Shown: positions 1 through 13,061 of the stretch, piece by piece
Position numbering within the stretch: the stretch's first letter is position 1
Layout of the letters: every line of letters begins with the position of its first letter
DNA from: Histoplasma ohiense
Taxonomy: Eukaryota > Ascomycota > Eurotiomycetes > Onygenales > Ajellomycetaceae
Assembly: GCA_017607445.1 (NCBI GenBank)
Contig: JAEVHH010000006.1
Location: 992,001 to 1,056,000, forward strand
DNA length: 64,000 nt
Direction of reading: 5' to 3'
Notes under the pieces: generated by a model
The model's input: the letters and a program-made list of their open reading frames with translations, nothing else
Told to the model about the DNA's origin: nothing
The model's database searches: none
Translations under genes and position numbers: made by a program

Positions 1-3000
1 CGGCCGGACACACACCACGCCCTTCGAGCGCTGCAGAGTGAAAACCATTCGGCGAACTCGTTTCGGAGTGGCTTTCCCGCAGCGGGTCCGTGGCAGCGAC
101 CATTTTTCTTTTTTTTAGGTGTTTGTATGCATGCTTGCAGCACGCGTGCATATTGTTTCCTTCCCGGCAGCATGGATTGTGGGAGGCTCCCTGTCCAGCT
201 GGCATTCATGGGCTTATGGAGGAGAGCAAGAAGAGAGTTATCCTAGCGTAAAAAAGTTGAGGGCGGGCAACTGACCGACCTCCGGACTGGACGTGTCTGC
301 TGTTTATATACTGCATACATGCGGAAGAAGTTAGTGGGGGAACGGGCCGACTTGCTTGCTGGTGCATGAGACGGTTTGTGAGGGGTTTGACGTTGGAAGG
401 GATGGTGAGAGAGAGAGAGAGAGAAAACGAGAGGAGGCGGGTAACCAGGCGCTCTGCTTGCCGCCCTCCTCAGAAAAAATTATTATCTCTAGAACGTGCA
501 CCCCTGGAGCAACCCCTGGAGCACCCACTGGGCACCCACTGGGCACCCACTGAGCCAGCGTGCAACACCATCAAATAAGTGACAGCAATTACAGCAATAT
601 AGGAGGGTCCAGGTCTGGTGAGTATTAGCGAATAATACGCTGAGCTCGTGTGATGAGTAGCGCGGCGAGCACAGCGCCTGGTTACAAGGTGTGATGTGGA
701 GGTGAAGTTGCAGGCCATCTGTTGAGGCTCTGTGCGCCGTTTTGCTCCACGCAACAACATCGCCAAACATGAAGAACACCGGAGGCCAAGAACAAGGAAG
801 AAGTACAGTGCACACAGTAACTACTAGTGAGCCACTGTTGGATCGAATCCTTTGTTGTTGCTGCCAGCTGTTCTCTGCCGGTCTGGGTCTCCACACACTC
901 GCTATTGCTGCGGGGAGTCCCGAACTGGCGGGGGGCTTCTGCAGACTAAATACAACACTTGGTTCGTACGAGTATCTGAACACAAACAGCATTTTTTGTT
1001 GCCTTCTCCCTGGTCTGATCCTTGTTATCAAAATACACCAAATTGACCATTTGTCACTAGAAATTATTGCTATTGCGTCCCCCGAGGTCATAACAGACAC
1101 ACATGCTTAACCTGACCATCTGGGCCTTGTTTTGCAGCAGTTACCAGCCTTGCTGAACGACCGCAACAGCGTCTGTGCGGCAGCTATATATATGGCTAAT
1201 GCAGCTGACAGGCTCGGCATTGGTTCAGGGGTAAATATCATGCCATAATTCAACGTGGGCTGAAATGCTCGCAATGGCCCTGCCATGCCATACTACTTTT
1301 CATGTACCATATGACGCTCCTAGCAAGCTCTGTACTAGCAATCTCCGTGAGCCAAACACGGATGTGGTTTCAAGAGATTCTGAGGTCTTTCAGCATCCAA
1401 GGACTGTTTGCTGCTGACATGATATTATATACCACAGTCTGGTGAGCGCCTCCCTAGCACTCAGAGCCACAGTTGACAGAATGCCGCAAGTCCTCAGCTA
1501 CATGTGCGGGAAAAGCAAAATCTGACCCTACACAGACATTGAATCCTGCCAGAGAGTTGTTACCAAAATCAAGGATAAGAATTGTTTCGAATGAAAATGA
1601 GAGCTTCAGCCAAGTGGTCGCTTCCCCACCTAGCAAGTGTTCATGAGCGCGTCAAGCAGGTCCTGAAGACTAACCAGCCAGAGCCAACATACAGCAAAAT
1701 ACTGTACACAGCAAGAAGGTTAATTGAATTCTTTTTGTCTCAATGTTGACCTTCTTCAGAACAACCAGAAATGGTAACCGACATCCTATCGATGCAAAGC
1801 AACTACTGCAACTACTCACGGAGAAACTGGACCATGAGCCTTGTTCATAACTGTACTGTACACCTCTTGAAATTTCCGGAGTATTGGGCGCAGCGGTCAA
1901 GATCACCTGTGTTGCATGTGGACAACATCCACTCGTTTGACGCGAGGCTCACATGAAGCAGAGATATATTGGATTTTCAAGAAAGCATGGAGTCCTTCCC
2001 ACCTTGTATTCCTGAGCTCAATTATATTGAGATGGTTCTATTCTTTCTCATGAGGTTGGGCGAATTCTCCATATGCTTCTCATGGGCTGAGCAAGGATTG
2101 AATATGAATGTGAGTAAATCAATTCAGCGCCATGAAATCTCCTGTTCGAAGGGAGAAAACCTGTACCCTGGGTATCATACTTGGTGGCTTGTCGCTTGGT
2201 AAGATGCTATAGCCCACTGCTGCAGCTTTGAAGAAAAGGCAGCTGGATCAAGAGGGCGTGTCAAAACGGGCCCGTAATAAATGCATTGAAAGACGACATG
2301 TTTCCTGCCACAAAGGAATCTGACATTGCTGGAGCGCTGGCTCCTGTAATGGGAATGTGCAACGCTTGCCAGGGCATATGGCTCCATTGATCTGCCGTTG
2401 ATCATGCTCGGGACCTCCATCAGATCTAGCTACAGAGCCCTCGAGTTATGCTTGGTAAAACGCCAAAATCAGTGATCTATATTATATTCGCGAAAGGTGG
2501 GTGGAGGGAGTGTGAAATGGTGGAAATTTTCCTGGTACAGTACTTGACTGAACGGGATTCAACTACTAATACGGCTACTTACTATGTACTGTACTTAAAA
2601 AATCAATATGGAACATTATAGAGTGTTTAAATGCTACAAATGAAATCAGCACAAAACATCCAACATTTGGAAGATACGGTTACTGTGTTCTGGTTTTCCA
2701 GTGCTGTCGCAGCTCAATGGTCCCGGACCAACTTGAAATATCGACAATTTATGGTAGGAATCCAATTGCCATCTGAATTGGATTGAGACACTTAGGCATA
2801 ACTCCACGATTGAGGTATGTAGGCAGTAGAGCTCGGTATACGCATCATAATCCCGTCTTCCGCCTTGGTTGCTGGTAAAGATCAGCGTCCCTTTTCGTAT
2901 GAGGTTCAGAACAACTGCCTGTCACGATAAATTTTCTGTCCATATCCAGCTCAGTAAACAGTATGTCATGCTTGTATGTGCTTCGAACATATCTAATATA

Positions 3001-3775
3001 TCCCACAGAGGATTACAATTCAGAGAGAGTGAGTTCGAGAATAAGTATCTGAATCATTGCTGAAAATATTTGCTCCCCACTTTGATTCAAGTGATCCGTC
3101 AAGGATTCAATTCGGCTCCGCTGTTTGCATCGGCATATTAAATATTAAACTCCTTTTCAGGCAATATTGCCAAATGCTAAGCTGGTCACTGCCCGCAATT
3201 GGTCCAGTCTTCTCGCCTACTTGCTTAATCATTGTTTCTGGATCTGTAACTTAAACGGTGGGGTGGCGACAGCAATGGGGTCGCATTGATCATCCCGGTT
3301 TGGAACCTCGACTGATACCCCGAAGCTGTAAGGGTGATCTTGCAAGCACTGTTCTTAAAATGGCCATCCTGCCTGTCGAGTCAACTTTAAGGGCTCTCAG
3401 GTTTTAGATCTCAAGTGATTAGCTACTGGTCGTTGTCGATACTTCACTGGTTGGTGAAATTCCGAAAGGATAGGAGTGTCTGTTCCCAGGACTAGCCCCA
3501 TGAACAGGTAGGTGCCTGTGAATTTGCCAAAAGAAAGGGCATGTCGAGCAAAGTACAGAGCAAAGCACAATTCTGACTTTGTTCAAACGCTGTTGTTCGT
3601 GGCTTGTCACGGGAGGCCAACGCTAGCCCAAATAGGACCAGTCTCTTCCGTTCCATCGCTCTCCCCATCCAACCCGCGAAGACATCTCAATCCCAGCCTA
3701 CGCTTCCTCCCTCCACTCCATTCTTGCTCCCTCTCTTTCTGGTATTACTGAAGAACAGTACACACACAGCAAGCC
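1..3775. other. left-edge intergenic region, no gene recognised
   Basis: Only short, overlapping, unconserved reading frames occur here on both strands and none resembles a known family. An (AG)n run lies near 406-424 and a short tandem of a ten-base unit around CACCCACTGGG at about 518-550. Several GTAC-rich words (for example near 1704, 1855, 2535, 2587) recur elsewhere in the window. The last few hundred bases should hold the promoter of the ATP synthase epsilon gene; a pyrimidine-rich stretch at about 3650-3745 fits a fungal core promoter. Confidence 0.5.
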
Positions 3776-4232
3776 ATGGCATTTTCGTGGAAATCGGCCG
3801 GGCTCACGTACGTTTAATCGTCTCTCCTCCCACCGCACCATCATTCTATACCGCAATGCTTGTACCCATTTGCAACATGTCCATCGATATGCTGACAATA
3901 TATCCAACAAATTTACCATAAAAACAGATACAACCGCTACCTCGCCGTTTCCGCTCGTGCTGTCCGCCGATCTCTCAAGGAAGCGCCCCGCGCCCAGGCT
4001 GAACGACGTGAGGAGATGGATTTGAAGTTTTCGCAGTGGCAGGTGAGTTGTTTTACCTACAAGGGGGGCGATTAAGGGTGTTTGAACATCGAGGCAGGGC
4101 TCCAAAGGATTACGGATCTGCTAATGATTATTCTGTGATGTTGAATGGCAGAATGGGAAACAAGGAGAAGTAAATCAGCTTTCCGCGTCGTCGGCTGCGG
4201 AGACCCAGGCTGCCACTACCGGGTCTAAATAG
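3776..4232 (+). CDS. ATP15: mitochondrial F1 ATP synthase epsilon subunit
   Basis: Three exons, 3776-3807, 3928-4042 and 4152-4232, give a 75-residue protein. It begins MAFSWKSAGLTYNRYL and continues through RRSLKE, AERREEM and NGKQGE, which match the small epsilon subunit of fungal F1-ATPase (usually 60-75 residues). In the family this subunit sits in the central stalk with gamma and delta, on the matrix side of the inner mitochondrial membrane, and stabilises the rotor. No cleavable presequence is evident, as is usual for this subunit. Introns start GTACGT and GTGAGT and end CAG; all phases close. The first coding exon is only 32 bases, so simple ORF scanning misses the gene. NAA35 follows on the same strand after about 640 bases. 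Confidence 0.93.
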
Positions 4233-4876
4233 ATGGTTGTTATTTTCTTCCGTTTGGTGCTGTACGGGTGGATGGGTGGAGATGGGAGACGTAGGGGTAT
4301 ATATGAAGCTGAATCTGACAGTGGGTGGTAATGGGGATGTGGTTGATAGAATTGCCGCTGTGTGTGGGATTGATGCATGCAAATATACATCTTTCCTCTT
4401 TTTTGTACATGTATAGTACGATCGATCTGCCAATGGATTTATAGCTCATTTTTGTCAATTTGATGACTGGCAATTGCGATTGTCAATTGGAGGCTGTTGT
4501 ATCTCGATGTGCGGCGATTCCCGCTAGATAACCCTTCCTTCGCACGGTGATCAGCGCTGTAAAAGAAGTCATAATTTATCAACAACTGATTATTGTCGAA
4601 CCCCATATTCCACCTGCTTTCCCGGTCATGTTAGTAGTGGCTGTTGTCGAATACCCTTAATGATATATTTACTCGCTGTTCGTCGTCCGATTTTTTTTTT
4701 TTTTCGGTGGCTGTTCTGTTCCCCTCCAACTTCTCTCAACATCTTCACCACCAGCCATTAAGCAACCGCATCAACTATACCAGACACAACACATATACCG
4801 TCGTCTGCTATTGATACCAAATTTCTCCCTGCCTCCATACATGGCCATGGTTTAAGTTTCTGTCATCTTCACTATT
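4233..4876 (+). promoter_or_regulatory. spacer between ATP15 and NAA35 with T-run and CT-rich leader
   Basis: No coding sequence is seen. A run of 14 T at about 4691-4704 is followed by a CT-rich, A-poor stretch up to the NAA35 start. Such pyrimidine tracts commonly sit just upstream of transcription starts in filamentous ascomycetes, so this is probably the NAA35 promoter and leader. The role is inferred; no TATA box is convincing. Confidence 0.4.
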
Positions 4877-7800
4877 ATGCCACACCTACCCACCACCGCC
4901 TCTGTTTCCCCGCGCATCGTCTCTGACAACGAAATGTCCGTCAAGGACATAACCGCCGCCTTCACAAAGGCCAGTTCCGGTGTGTAAATCAATATCACTC
5001 TGTCTCCATTGGCCCTCTTCTCCCCTTTCCGTCTTCAATGGCTAACTCACTTATCCCCGCCTCTGCTATCGTAACTCCTTTATAGTCCTGAATACCGGCC
5101 AGCTCGTCAAGGATGAGTTCTTCACGCTGTTCGAGGCGGTAGGAGCGTTGGAAGTGCGTCTTCTTTCCACTTCCTACAAATATACTTGTATACCGATTTA
5201 TATAATGCTTTTGCTGCAAACATGCTCCATTGGAGCTTACTCTACACTCTCTAGAGCAGATGGGCCCCGCGCGTTCCACACCTAGGGTGGTCGATGCGAT
5301 TTATGCCAGTATTTCCTATCTAATTATGGGTATTTCATATACATAGATCATGGACGAGAAAATGGACAGTGGATACCTAGCGCCCGGCGAAACACTGGAT
5401 GATGACTACGATATCTCTCGGCGACTGTCGCCAGCGGAAGTGGTGGGGATTATGGATCAGTTGTTGAGCCATGAGGTGCGTTTTATACCTGCCGGGCATT
5501 TTGGGCGTTCATATTAGAAATACGAATCCAAATTGGGATATATATTGATACGGATATGAATACGCGTGGGGTATGGAATTTGGGCTGGGGTGTTGATGTT
5601 TAGTACAATATGTTTTAGGTTGCCTGGCATTCCGGTCATCCCCTTTCTCAGACGCTGTTTACTTCTATATACCTCGATCGAATGTTGTGGCCGGTGCCAA
5701 AGTCATTGAAGGAGGCGAAGTTTGACCGCTTGGGTATGACTGAGCATAAGAAAGAAGGGGAAACGGAGGGGAAGGAGGAGGACGGTTCGAAAGGGCAATG
5801 GAATGAGCTCGTTGATCTCGTGCTGAGGGCGTATTGCCTGGCCCTCATCAAGGCGTGTGACCGCATAAACTCCAAAGTTTGCTCGGAATATTTTCATGAG
5901 GTGAGCTTGAACACGGGGCTTCGTTTTCGAGCCTGGGAAGGGGCTGTATGCAGGCCTTAAATGGTTGTTCGTGGTTGACATTTTCATCCGAAAATGGAAC
6001 ATGGTACAATAGGAAGAAGATTTCGTCACGCAGCTCTACAACCGCAGTTTACTCGCCGATGTCGGATCGGATCCTATCCATCTTATTCTCGACGATGCTC
6101 TGTCATGGCTGGACAGGCAAAAGCAGGAGCAAAGTGGTGCCGTCGACGAACCTATCCGGGAAGCCCTCGTTCACCGTCTGCTATTCCGCCGGGAGTTACT
6201 CTCTGGCCTGGATGTGGATACCATGCCTGCCAAGCAACGATCCATTCAACCGTTCCTCGCTGCTCTTCGTCACCTTGTACGAATTGAGAAGTCAATGCAC
6301 CTGGGCAAATCAGTGCCAGAGGCGTTTAGTTGGAAGATCCAGCGCCGGTTAGCGAGCACCGTTCCACCCAGGCCGATGGTCCATGTGAGTGCCGCTGATG
6401 CTATTGCGCACATGACGCGGTTTTGTCAAGATGCGGTGGATGTGCAGCAGATTCTGGAGTATCGGGGACCGTATAGTTTACAGGTATGCCTCGCTTTCAT
6501 ATTAATTACTTATCTACTTGAAAAAAAAAAAATAAAAATAAATAAAAATAAAATAAAAAATCACATTTTCCTTTCACCCGCTATCTTCCGAGATAAAGGC
6601 ATCTGCATTGCATTTTGACTAACGAATCACATTCATCTTCACAATTTCTTCTTCTGAAATAGACATTTGTTTGGGCGTTGCAATCCCGCAAACCGCAGCC
6701 ATGTGCCTACATCCGATCTCTTGTCCAGTCGCTCATCGTGAATGGCATGGAAATCCTCGGCTCTGTGGATGTGAAAGATTTCTTCTTTGATAGCCTTGCT
6801 GAACTTGTTTTGCCGCATAACCAGTTGTTGGACCGCAAGAATGAGGAAGTGGAAGCCCCGTCAGATTCTCGGTTTCAGATCGCGAAGCACATGGATAATT
6901 TTGTTAAAAAGGCTGCGCAGGTAAACCGACCTTATCTTAAGTTATTTTCTTTTGAAATAAGCTTTTGTTATTTTGCCCTTCTGGTCTTGTGTTTGCTAAT
7001 GGTACCACCATATGTAGCCATTTGTCGATACCTACCGTACCACGTGCTTGAACCGATGTCGAGTTCGCCGCACGCTCTGCCATGCCATTGTCGATTGGGA
7101 TGCGCTGCAAGCAGAGGTGTGTTAATTCGTTCGCCCCACTTGAACCCCAACGGCCAGCCCCTGCTTACCTATACCGTCCAGGCCGAAGATTTTGATGTCC
7201 ATCTCTGCACTTTAACCTTAGAGCCGCCCATCGTCCTCCACAGCAATGAACCCACTTATTCATACCCACTTAGCAGTTGGGCATATCATGAGAAGCTCCG
7301 CCAGATGCGCCTCATCCTCCAACTAGGTTTTGAACTATCGATATACTCACCCGAAGAAATGCCCGGGATGTACTGGTACCTCGCGCATCTCTCTTCAACG
7401 CACCTTGCCCACCTCGATCGCATACGCTCTTGTGTACAAGCTGCAAATCAGAGGACGGCGCCAACTCCATCACGCACACAGTCGCAGCAAAGGCCTAATA
7501 CCAATACCAACACCACCGCTGCGGAACAGCACCAGCGGGCCTTCCACAAAACCCTCTCCCTCCTCCACAGACTCACAACCGAACTCGTAGCCATCGACGC
7601 CTTCGCCATCGCTTTGCATGCCCTCTACGTCCTTTTATCCCGCTATCAATTACTCCAATCAACATACATTGCCTCCTCAACTCCTTCCACACAGACACAT
7701 CCACAAAGACAGCGCCCGTCCTACTCGTCCGACCACCTCCGCTACGAGCTGCGCATGAAACCCTTCCTTACCATCTCGCTGCCCGAGCTTGTCCCCTTCG

Positions 7801-8378
7801 ACACCTTCGAGCAAGAGTCTGGGTTAGTTGGGGTTAGCGACGCTGACGTGCTGGATAGGGCGTCGAGGGCCATTGCGGAGGCGAAGAGGGGTGTTGAGAG
7901 GTGCTTGATGGCCGGCGCATCCTTGGAAGTGGAGGGCAATCAGGCGGGTAGTGCAGATGGCGGTGGTGATGGTGATGGCGATGGCCGTGACGTCCCCGAT
8001 GAGGTCCCCGATGAGAAAGAAAGGAAGCGCCAACCCGCCAAGATGGACGGGAAGGGCAAGAGTGCCAAACCAGAACCAGAACCAGACCCCGAACCCAGAC
8101 CCCGGCTCTTGCAGGATGACTGGACCGGTGATATGAAGGATTCGCTGCGCGCGTGTATTGGGGCCAGCATCGCCATTGGTACAGTGAAAAAGGCCATTTC
8201 TGCATCTGCGCCTGCATCTGCGCCTGCCGCTGCTAGCAATCCTGACGGGGATGAGAATCAACGGCCGAAACTAAATCTATCCGTTGACATCCCGCCCGTT
8301 GGCTCGAAGGGGCGCTGGCATGATTGGTGGGCTGTACCTCGGGTTACGGAGGTGTTGCCGCTGCGAGGCAGCGGGTGA
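4877..8378 (+). CDS. NAA35: NatC N-terminal acetyltransferase auxiliary subunit (NAA35/Mak10)
   Basis: Eight exons, 4877-4979, 5086-5153, 5347-5475, 5619-5900, 6013-6483, 6663-6920, 7018-7116 and 7182-8378, encode about 868 residues with all phases closing. The diagnostic Mak10 motif is IMDEKMDSGYLAPGETL, in the third exon; upstream is GQLVKDEFFTLFEAVGALE. In the family this is the large scaffold of NatC, which with catalytic NAA30 and NAA38 acetylates N-terminal Met-Leu/Ile/Phe/Trp in the cytosol; yeast Mak10 is required for L-A virus maintenance. Exon 7 (VDTYRTTCLNRCRVRR) and exon 8 (SSWAYHEKLRQMRLILQLGFE) carry the conserved C-terminal half. Oddities: a Thr/Asn/Gln-rich insert coded at about 7440-7530, and a low-complexity stretch coded at about 7950-8105 (Gly-Asp repeats, then Lys and Pro-Glu repeats), with an Ala/Ser/Pro stretch near 8200. 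Confidence 0.92.
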
Positions 8379-9450
8379 TACATGGGTGCATTTAACATGG
8401 GTAAATGCGTTTAAATGCGTGGTTAAAAAGTTCCCGGCCCGGCCCGCCCCCACCACCACCACCAACAACAACAACAACCCTCAGCGCCGCTTTTCCCTTC
8501 AAGTAACTTATAGTCCCCTCAGGATCAGGATGTGGTGGAATGGTGGAATGGGAATACGTGGGAGTAAATTCGGCGCCTGGTTTTGGATTTTACATGCAAT
8601 TGCCAAATGTTTCTTTCGTCGTCCTTCCTTTTTTCCTTTTCCTTTTGTCATGCCGCGAATCTATATGCTCGCGTGTGTTCGGGCCCAACAGTATTTTGGT
8701 GGAATGTTGCCGTCAGTTATGTGCCTTGGGTTCTAGGGGGAACATATATATATATATATGTATATACTCGTGTCCTTCGCGGCAATGGAGTTTTGTGTTT
8801 GATAATCTGGTAATTTGGTAACTCTTGCTCTACGACACCAATATGATAGATAACATTATCCATCACCGACCTAGGATTACGGGGGGGGGGAGGTTTCTTT
8901 TCGGGCTGTGTTAGCTGTTCACACAGTGCGAGCAGTGCAGAACGTGTAACCATCTCACTCACAAGCTTATTTACTTTTTCTGCACCCGGTGTATATACTG
9001 TACATATGCTGAGCTGTAACATAAAACATAATCCCTTCAGAACCGCATAACTAGTTAGTTAGTTGGGTTTGACATTCGGACGAGGGGTTCAGCATGTGGT
9101 TACCCCCTATCCCACCAAATGATTTTTACTCGACTGCAGGGAACAGTAGTGTTTTGATATGGGACAGAATAATCCCCCCTCCCCCCTTTCTACTCTTGTG
9201 TTCGCTTCATTTTCGGCTCGGGTATATACATCCATTTGAATCCGTTTGGTTTTTCTTGCCACTTCGATTCTAGCCTGGATGCACGCTGTGCAGTACTACA
9301 TCATAGCTGCATCCTGGGCTGTTTTGCTTTGTGGGTTCTGATCTCGGAGGAGCTTGGAGTCCTCAGATCTGGGGTTGAGGTTGAGGTTGGGACGAACCTC
9401 CGTGCTCCTTTTGGATTGAGTATGTAATTAATGTCCGTTTATGCCAGCTC

Positions 9451-9452
<2 letters not shown>

Positions 9453-9482
<30 letters not shown>
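9453..9482 (+). repeat. T30 homopolymer
   Basis: Thirty consecutive T residues, 136 bases before a 37-base A run on the same strand. Together they form a possible A:T inverted repeat between two convergent genes. Homopolymers this long are prone to sequencing length error, so exact length is uncertain. Confidence 0.9.
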
Positions 9483-9487
<5 letters not shown>

Positions 9488-9618
9488 GTATAGACGGGTG
9501 GTTTAAAATGGGAGTTGGAAATTTTGTGTACATGATCGTCTAACCAGGGAGGTCTATGTGAGATGTATTAGGATGTAGGGTACACATCCAGTAACGAGGG
9601 GGGAAAAAACCCCCAGGG

Positions 9619-9655
<37 letters not shown>
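9619..9655 (+). repeat. A37 homopolymer
   Basis: Thirty-seven consecutive A residues about 80 bases beyond the ORC5 stop codon. On the ORC5 sense strand this is a long U run, so it could act in 3' end formation. That role is inferred. Confidence 0.9.
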
Positions 9656-9656
<1 letters not shown>

Positions 9657-9736
9657 ATCCAGCAGCCGAGCGGAAAGGTATAATTTCAAATCGCTCTCCG
9701 CCCGCCACTCTTACAGATTTCCCGCCCTATTCGTAT

Positions 9737-11594
9737 TCAATCTAGCCCCCCGGCCAAGTACTCGCCAACCTCAACCCCAATTCCCCTGGCCATCTCCACA
9801 ATCCACTCGCTCGGCTCCGTAGAGCTGGAGCTAACTGCCACGCCCGCGTTAAGACACCACTTCTCCGCACCGTCTGCAGCCGCAGCCGAAGAGGCGGGGA
9901 CAAGCAGACGTAGTCGCTGCAGGGTGGCTAGCTCTGAATATATTGTATCGGCAATGGAATTATTTGTGGTTAGCGCGGTGGGCGGGTTTGGGTCGATGGC
10001 GTGGTAGATGGCGAGGAGGCGTTCGAGGGGAAACGGGCGGGGGGTTATGAAACCTGCGCCGGCATTGCCGGCGGAGGACGAGGATGCCAGCGCCGAGGAC
10101 AGAGCCGATTTTGTGATTTTTGTGTGTTTGGATTTACGTCTTTTGGTCGTGCTGGGTGCTTTTGACGGCGCGGTTGCGCTTTCTGGAGTATCTAGGTCCT
10201 GTTCTTGAGTTTGGGCTTGGGAGAGGACTTTCAGGCGTCGGCGGTGATGGGCGCGCTTGTTTCGGGCGGAAAGAGAAGATGAAGAGAACTTCGAGAAGAA
10301 GATTGTGTCGAGGCGGGGTGGAATGTGTGCTGCCAGAAAGGCAGCGGTGAGGATTAGGGTTGGGAGATAAGGGAGTGATGAGAATGGCGACAATGATCTT
10401 GACCCTGCGAGGGGCTGAGGGGAAGCTGAAGTCATCGTGCTAGTTTCTGATGCGGCCTTTGAATCAGTAATGAGGTGATGTACCAACACCTCTTCACCCT
10501 GATGCTGGAATAAAGCCCGATTTCTAACAAGGAGTCGGGAAAAGTCCCACTGAGCGCGGGGGTTCAAACCCGGAGGTTTTTCGTTGTTGGTTATAGGAGA
10601 TACAAACCGCGGCCAGAGTTTCTCGCACGCAGAGCGGAAAACAGGGATAGTGCTGGCGGTTGGTCCAATGAGAGAGTCATAGACAGTTGATGTGAAAGGT
10701 GGATATATCTTCAGAGCAAGTTCCAAGGGTAATAATCCTGGCAATTCAGGCGGCGGGGAAGCAACAAGTATCGAAATAGCTTCGTCCCGCGAATACGGAG
10801 GGAAATGAACATGGGGAATTCCAGCGACTTGCAGCAAAAGCGGTCGTGGGGAAGATCGCATGACGAATACCATACATATCGATGGGACCTAGGAGAGGAT
10901 GTGAGAGAGACATCATTTTATGACAGCAAAACGGGAGTAATCCAACATACCAATTCGCCCAATCTCCCCAGAGCAGCCAAGAGCATCTGGCCCCCTTCCT
11001 TCAAGGCATCGATACCATCCATAACCAGGACAAATTTTTCACAGCCAGCACTGTCCAAAATATCCGTGAGCACACCGGGAAGCGAACTGATATGGTCACA
11101 CCTGGCTTTGGCACGGGCACCCTCGTCCGGGAAGGAAGCTGAAGCTGAAGCACAGGCGGCTGATACAACCGCCGCCACAATCTTGCCCAGTAGATGTCGC
11201 ACCGTAATACATTCCGCGCATTTCACGACCGCGGAAGGTAGTAATAGTATTGTGTTTTGTTTTGCCCATTCAACTCCTTCGTCCCTCCGACCTCGTGGAT
11301 CTACCGCGGCAGGTTCGTTAAGCGCGGCTAGCAACACGGTTAGAATGCTTGATTTCCCCGAGCCCTGAGGCCCATGGACTATTATGGCGGGTGGAGATGG
11401 GAGAGCGGGCTAACGAGATATTCGGACAGAACTAGTTAGTTGCGCGCAGTCCAGGACCTGGTATGATATTCTTGGGAGGGGAGGCAAACATTTAACAAGC
11501 ACGCAAGCTGTCGGACTTGAAGTTCCCTGCAAGGCCATTGACGTGAGAGAGTTATGGCCAGCTCTTCAGGCAGGCGAGGTAGAACGTGTTTCAT
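9737..11594 (-). CDS. ORC5: origin recognition complex subunit 5
   Basis: Three exons, 11594-11490, 11409-10951 and 10888-9737, give about 571 residues. Exon 1 ends in CRELQVRQLACLLN, the entry to the AAA+ fold. Exon 2 carries Walker A GPQGSGKSS (residues about 48-56) and Walker B VLVMDGID (about 163-169). Exon 3 continues with VMRSSPRPLLLQVAGIPHVHF and PPYSRDEAISIL, characteristic of Orc5. In the family it is part of the six-subunit ATPase that marks nuclear replication origins and loads MCM. The intron 2 boundary GTATGT...CCTAG is firm. The intron 1 donor GTTTGC (80-base intron) was chosen because it is the only nearby one that keeps frame with the Walker A exon, so it is less certain. An in-frame ATG at 11687 could extend the N-terminus by 31 residues. 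A Lys/Arg and Ser/Ala-rich insert is coded at about 10060-10290. Confidence 0.9.
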
Positions 11595-11687
11595 GTTCGC
11601 TTGCTTGCTCGTAGCCAGGCCCTCATGGCATAAGCTCCGGGCTCCGAGACGAGTGATCACGCCAGCCAGCGTGTTATGGGGACTCAA

Positions 11688-13061
11688 GAAAGTGAAAAGA
11701 CTACTGGCATACGGCCAATTCCCGTCGGTAAGCCGCCCACAAAGTTAAGTTAGCTGCATGTCGGTTTTTTGATTCTTTCTTCGATTTGCTTGATGTTGGA
11801 AGCTCGTGAGGATGAGAGTAGCCCTGAGCTTCCTATTACGGATTAGCGCCAATTGTATTGTATTGTGACAAGAGTACTCCGTATTTTGTTGTATTTTGCT
11901 TGTAACATGGGCGTATCATAATTCAATAGAAAAAACAAATTGTTTTCTCTCGATTTTCCAGTTGATAATGCAGTGTGTAGTTTTGTAAGCACAAAGCTAG
12001 GCAGCAGGCTTTAATAGCCTGATTAAAGGATTCAGCGCTGCAGCTGTATGTATGTACAGATGTATGATAGCAGCATCCTTGAAAGCAGAGACGCATTTTA
12101 TGTCTTGGCAAAGGGCCAACTCTTTACCTGTTAGTAACCAAACTACCCCTTAGACACTCAACGATGGAGATATGGAATCTTCCCGAAGGCGAAACTCTAT
12201 AGGATCCTCATTGGAGAACATATGGATAGGTAAGAGAGGCTGAGCACGTTGAGGTTCCACGGAAAGTCAACGCCCTCAGGGGAACCTTGTATGTTACGCA
12301 AGCAGCAAATTAACGAATTCCCAGATCTCAGGATATTCCCTTCTTCGAGCTGTGTGCGCCACAGCGTCCGTTTCTATGTTTCTCAAGCCCCCTAACTGAC
12401 CCCTGGTCTAACCCTTCATTCATCCCACACTCTCAATAAATGCTGAGATTGGGTGAAATTGCCCGGCAAGAGTTGAACATGGCTTCATCGAACCTCGTTC
12501 AACTGCAACTACGGAGTACAAGAGCTAGTTTCGAAGAGGAACTATCGAAATTTTGAATTTTCTGTTTTACTTTATTCTATTCAACATTTTAAGGAGACTC
12601 GATCCTCCGTTTGGACCCTCAGCCCCAGCCCAAGCCCCAACCCCGATCTCAAAGAATCATGGTTGTAAAGGGGCAAACTCATATCCAGTTACTGCTGCTA
12701 ACACCCATCCCGCCCTCATCGGGTCCCGTCACTTTCCCTCCTCGTCCAAAGGACAAAACATCCAGAAAAAGTCTCTTTTGAGCAGACGAAGGACCAGAGA
12801 ACCTGTAGTCTACAGTCTCCGTCTGCGCCTCCGTCTCCATTTTGGTTGTTGTTTTCGATCCGAGTCTCGTTTTCTCATTTCTAGCTACTATAGGAGGGAG
12901 CCTTCTCAGTCTTTCCGATGTGCCATCTCAAAGCAAGCAGAATTGCAGAACTTCGCCGAGGATGGGTCAGCGAACTTACCTCTGTTATTTTCTTTTATTT
13001 TCATTTTTATTTTTATTTTTATTTTATTTTATTTTTTATTTTTTCCAATTCCTCGCACATC
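11688..13061. other. intergenic region, no gene recognised
   Basis: The part next to ORC5 is its probable promoter. Two copies of the word TACGGAGTA (one reversed) lie at 11875-11883 and 12510-12518. A TTTTA-type tract at about 12990-13040 lies just beyond the stop of the small secreted protein gene and may serve its 3' end. Frames here are unconserved. Confidence 0.5.

Larger units (their letters stand above)
8379..9736. other. convergent intergenic region between NAA35 and ORC5
   Basis: This is the 3' side of both flanking genes. It holds a CAACAA run near 8463-8476, a short TA repeat near 8745-8760, a G tract at about 8881-8890 and two large homopolymers listed separately. No coding sequence is supported. 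Confidence 0.6.

Noticed and set aside
6514..6560. A-rich AAATAAAAATAAATAAAAATAAAATAAAA stretch as a possible poly(A) signal
   Set aside because: It lies inside NAA35 intron 5, and the exons on both sides carry continuous Mak10 homology.
10555..10585. GGGGTTCAAACCCGG, a tRNA T-arm look-alike
   Set aside because: It lies inside the conserved ORC5 coding exon, and no acceptor, D or anticodon arms surround it.
12970..13045. Phe/Ile-rich frames over TTTTA repeats as a possible membrane peptide
   Set aside because: The hydrophobicity is an effect of the T-rich simple repeat just beyond the stop of the secreted protein gene.
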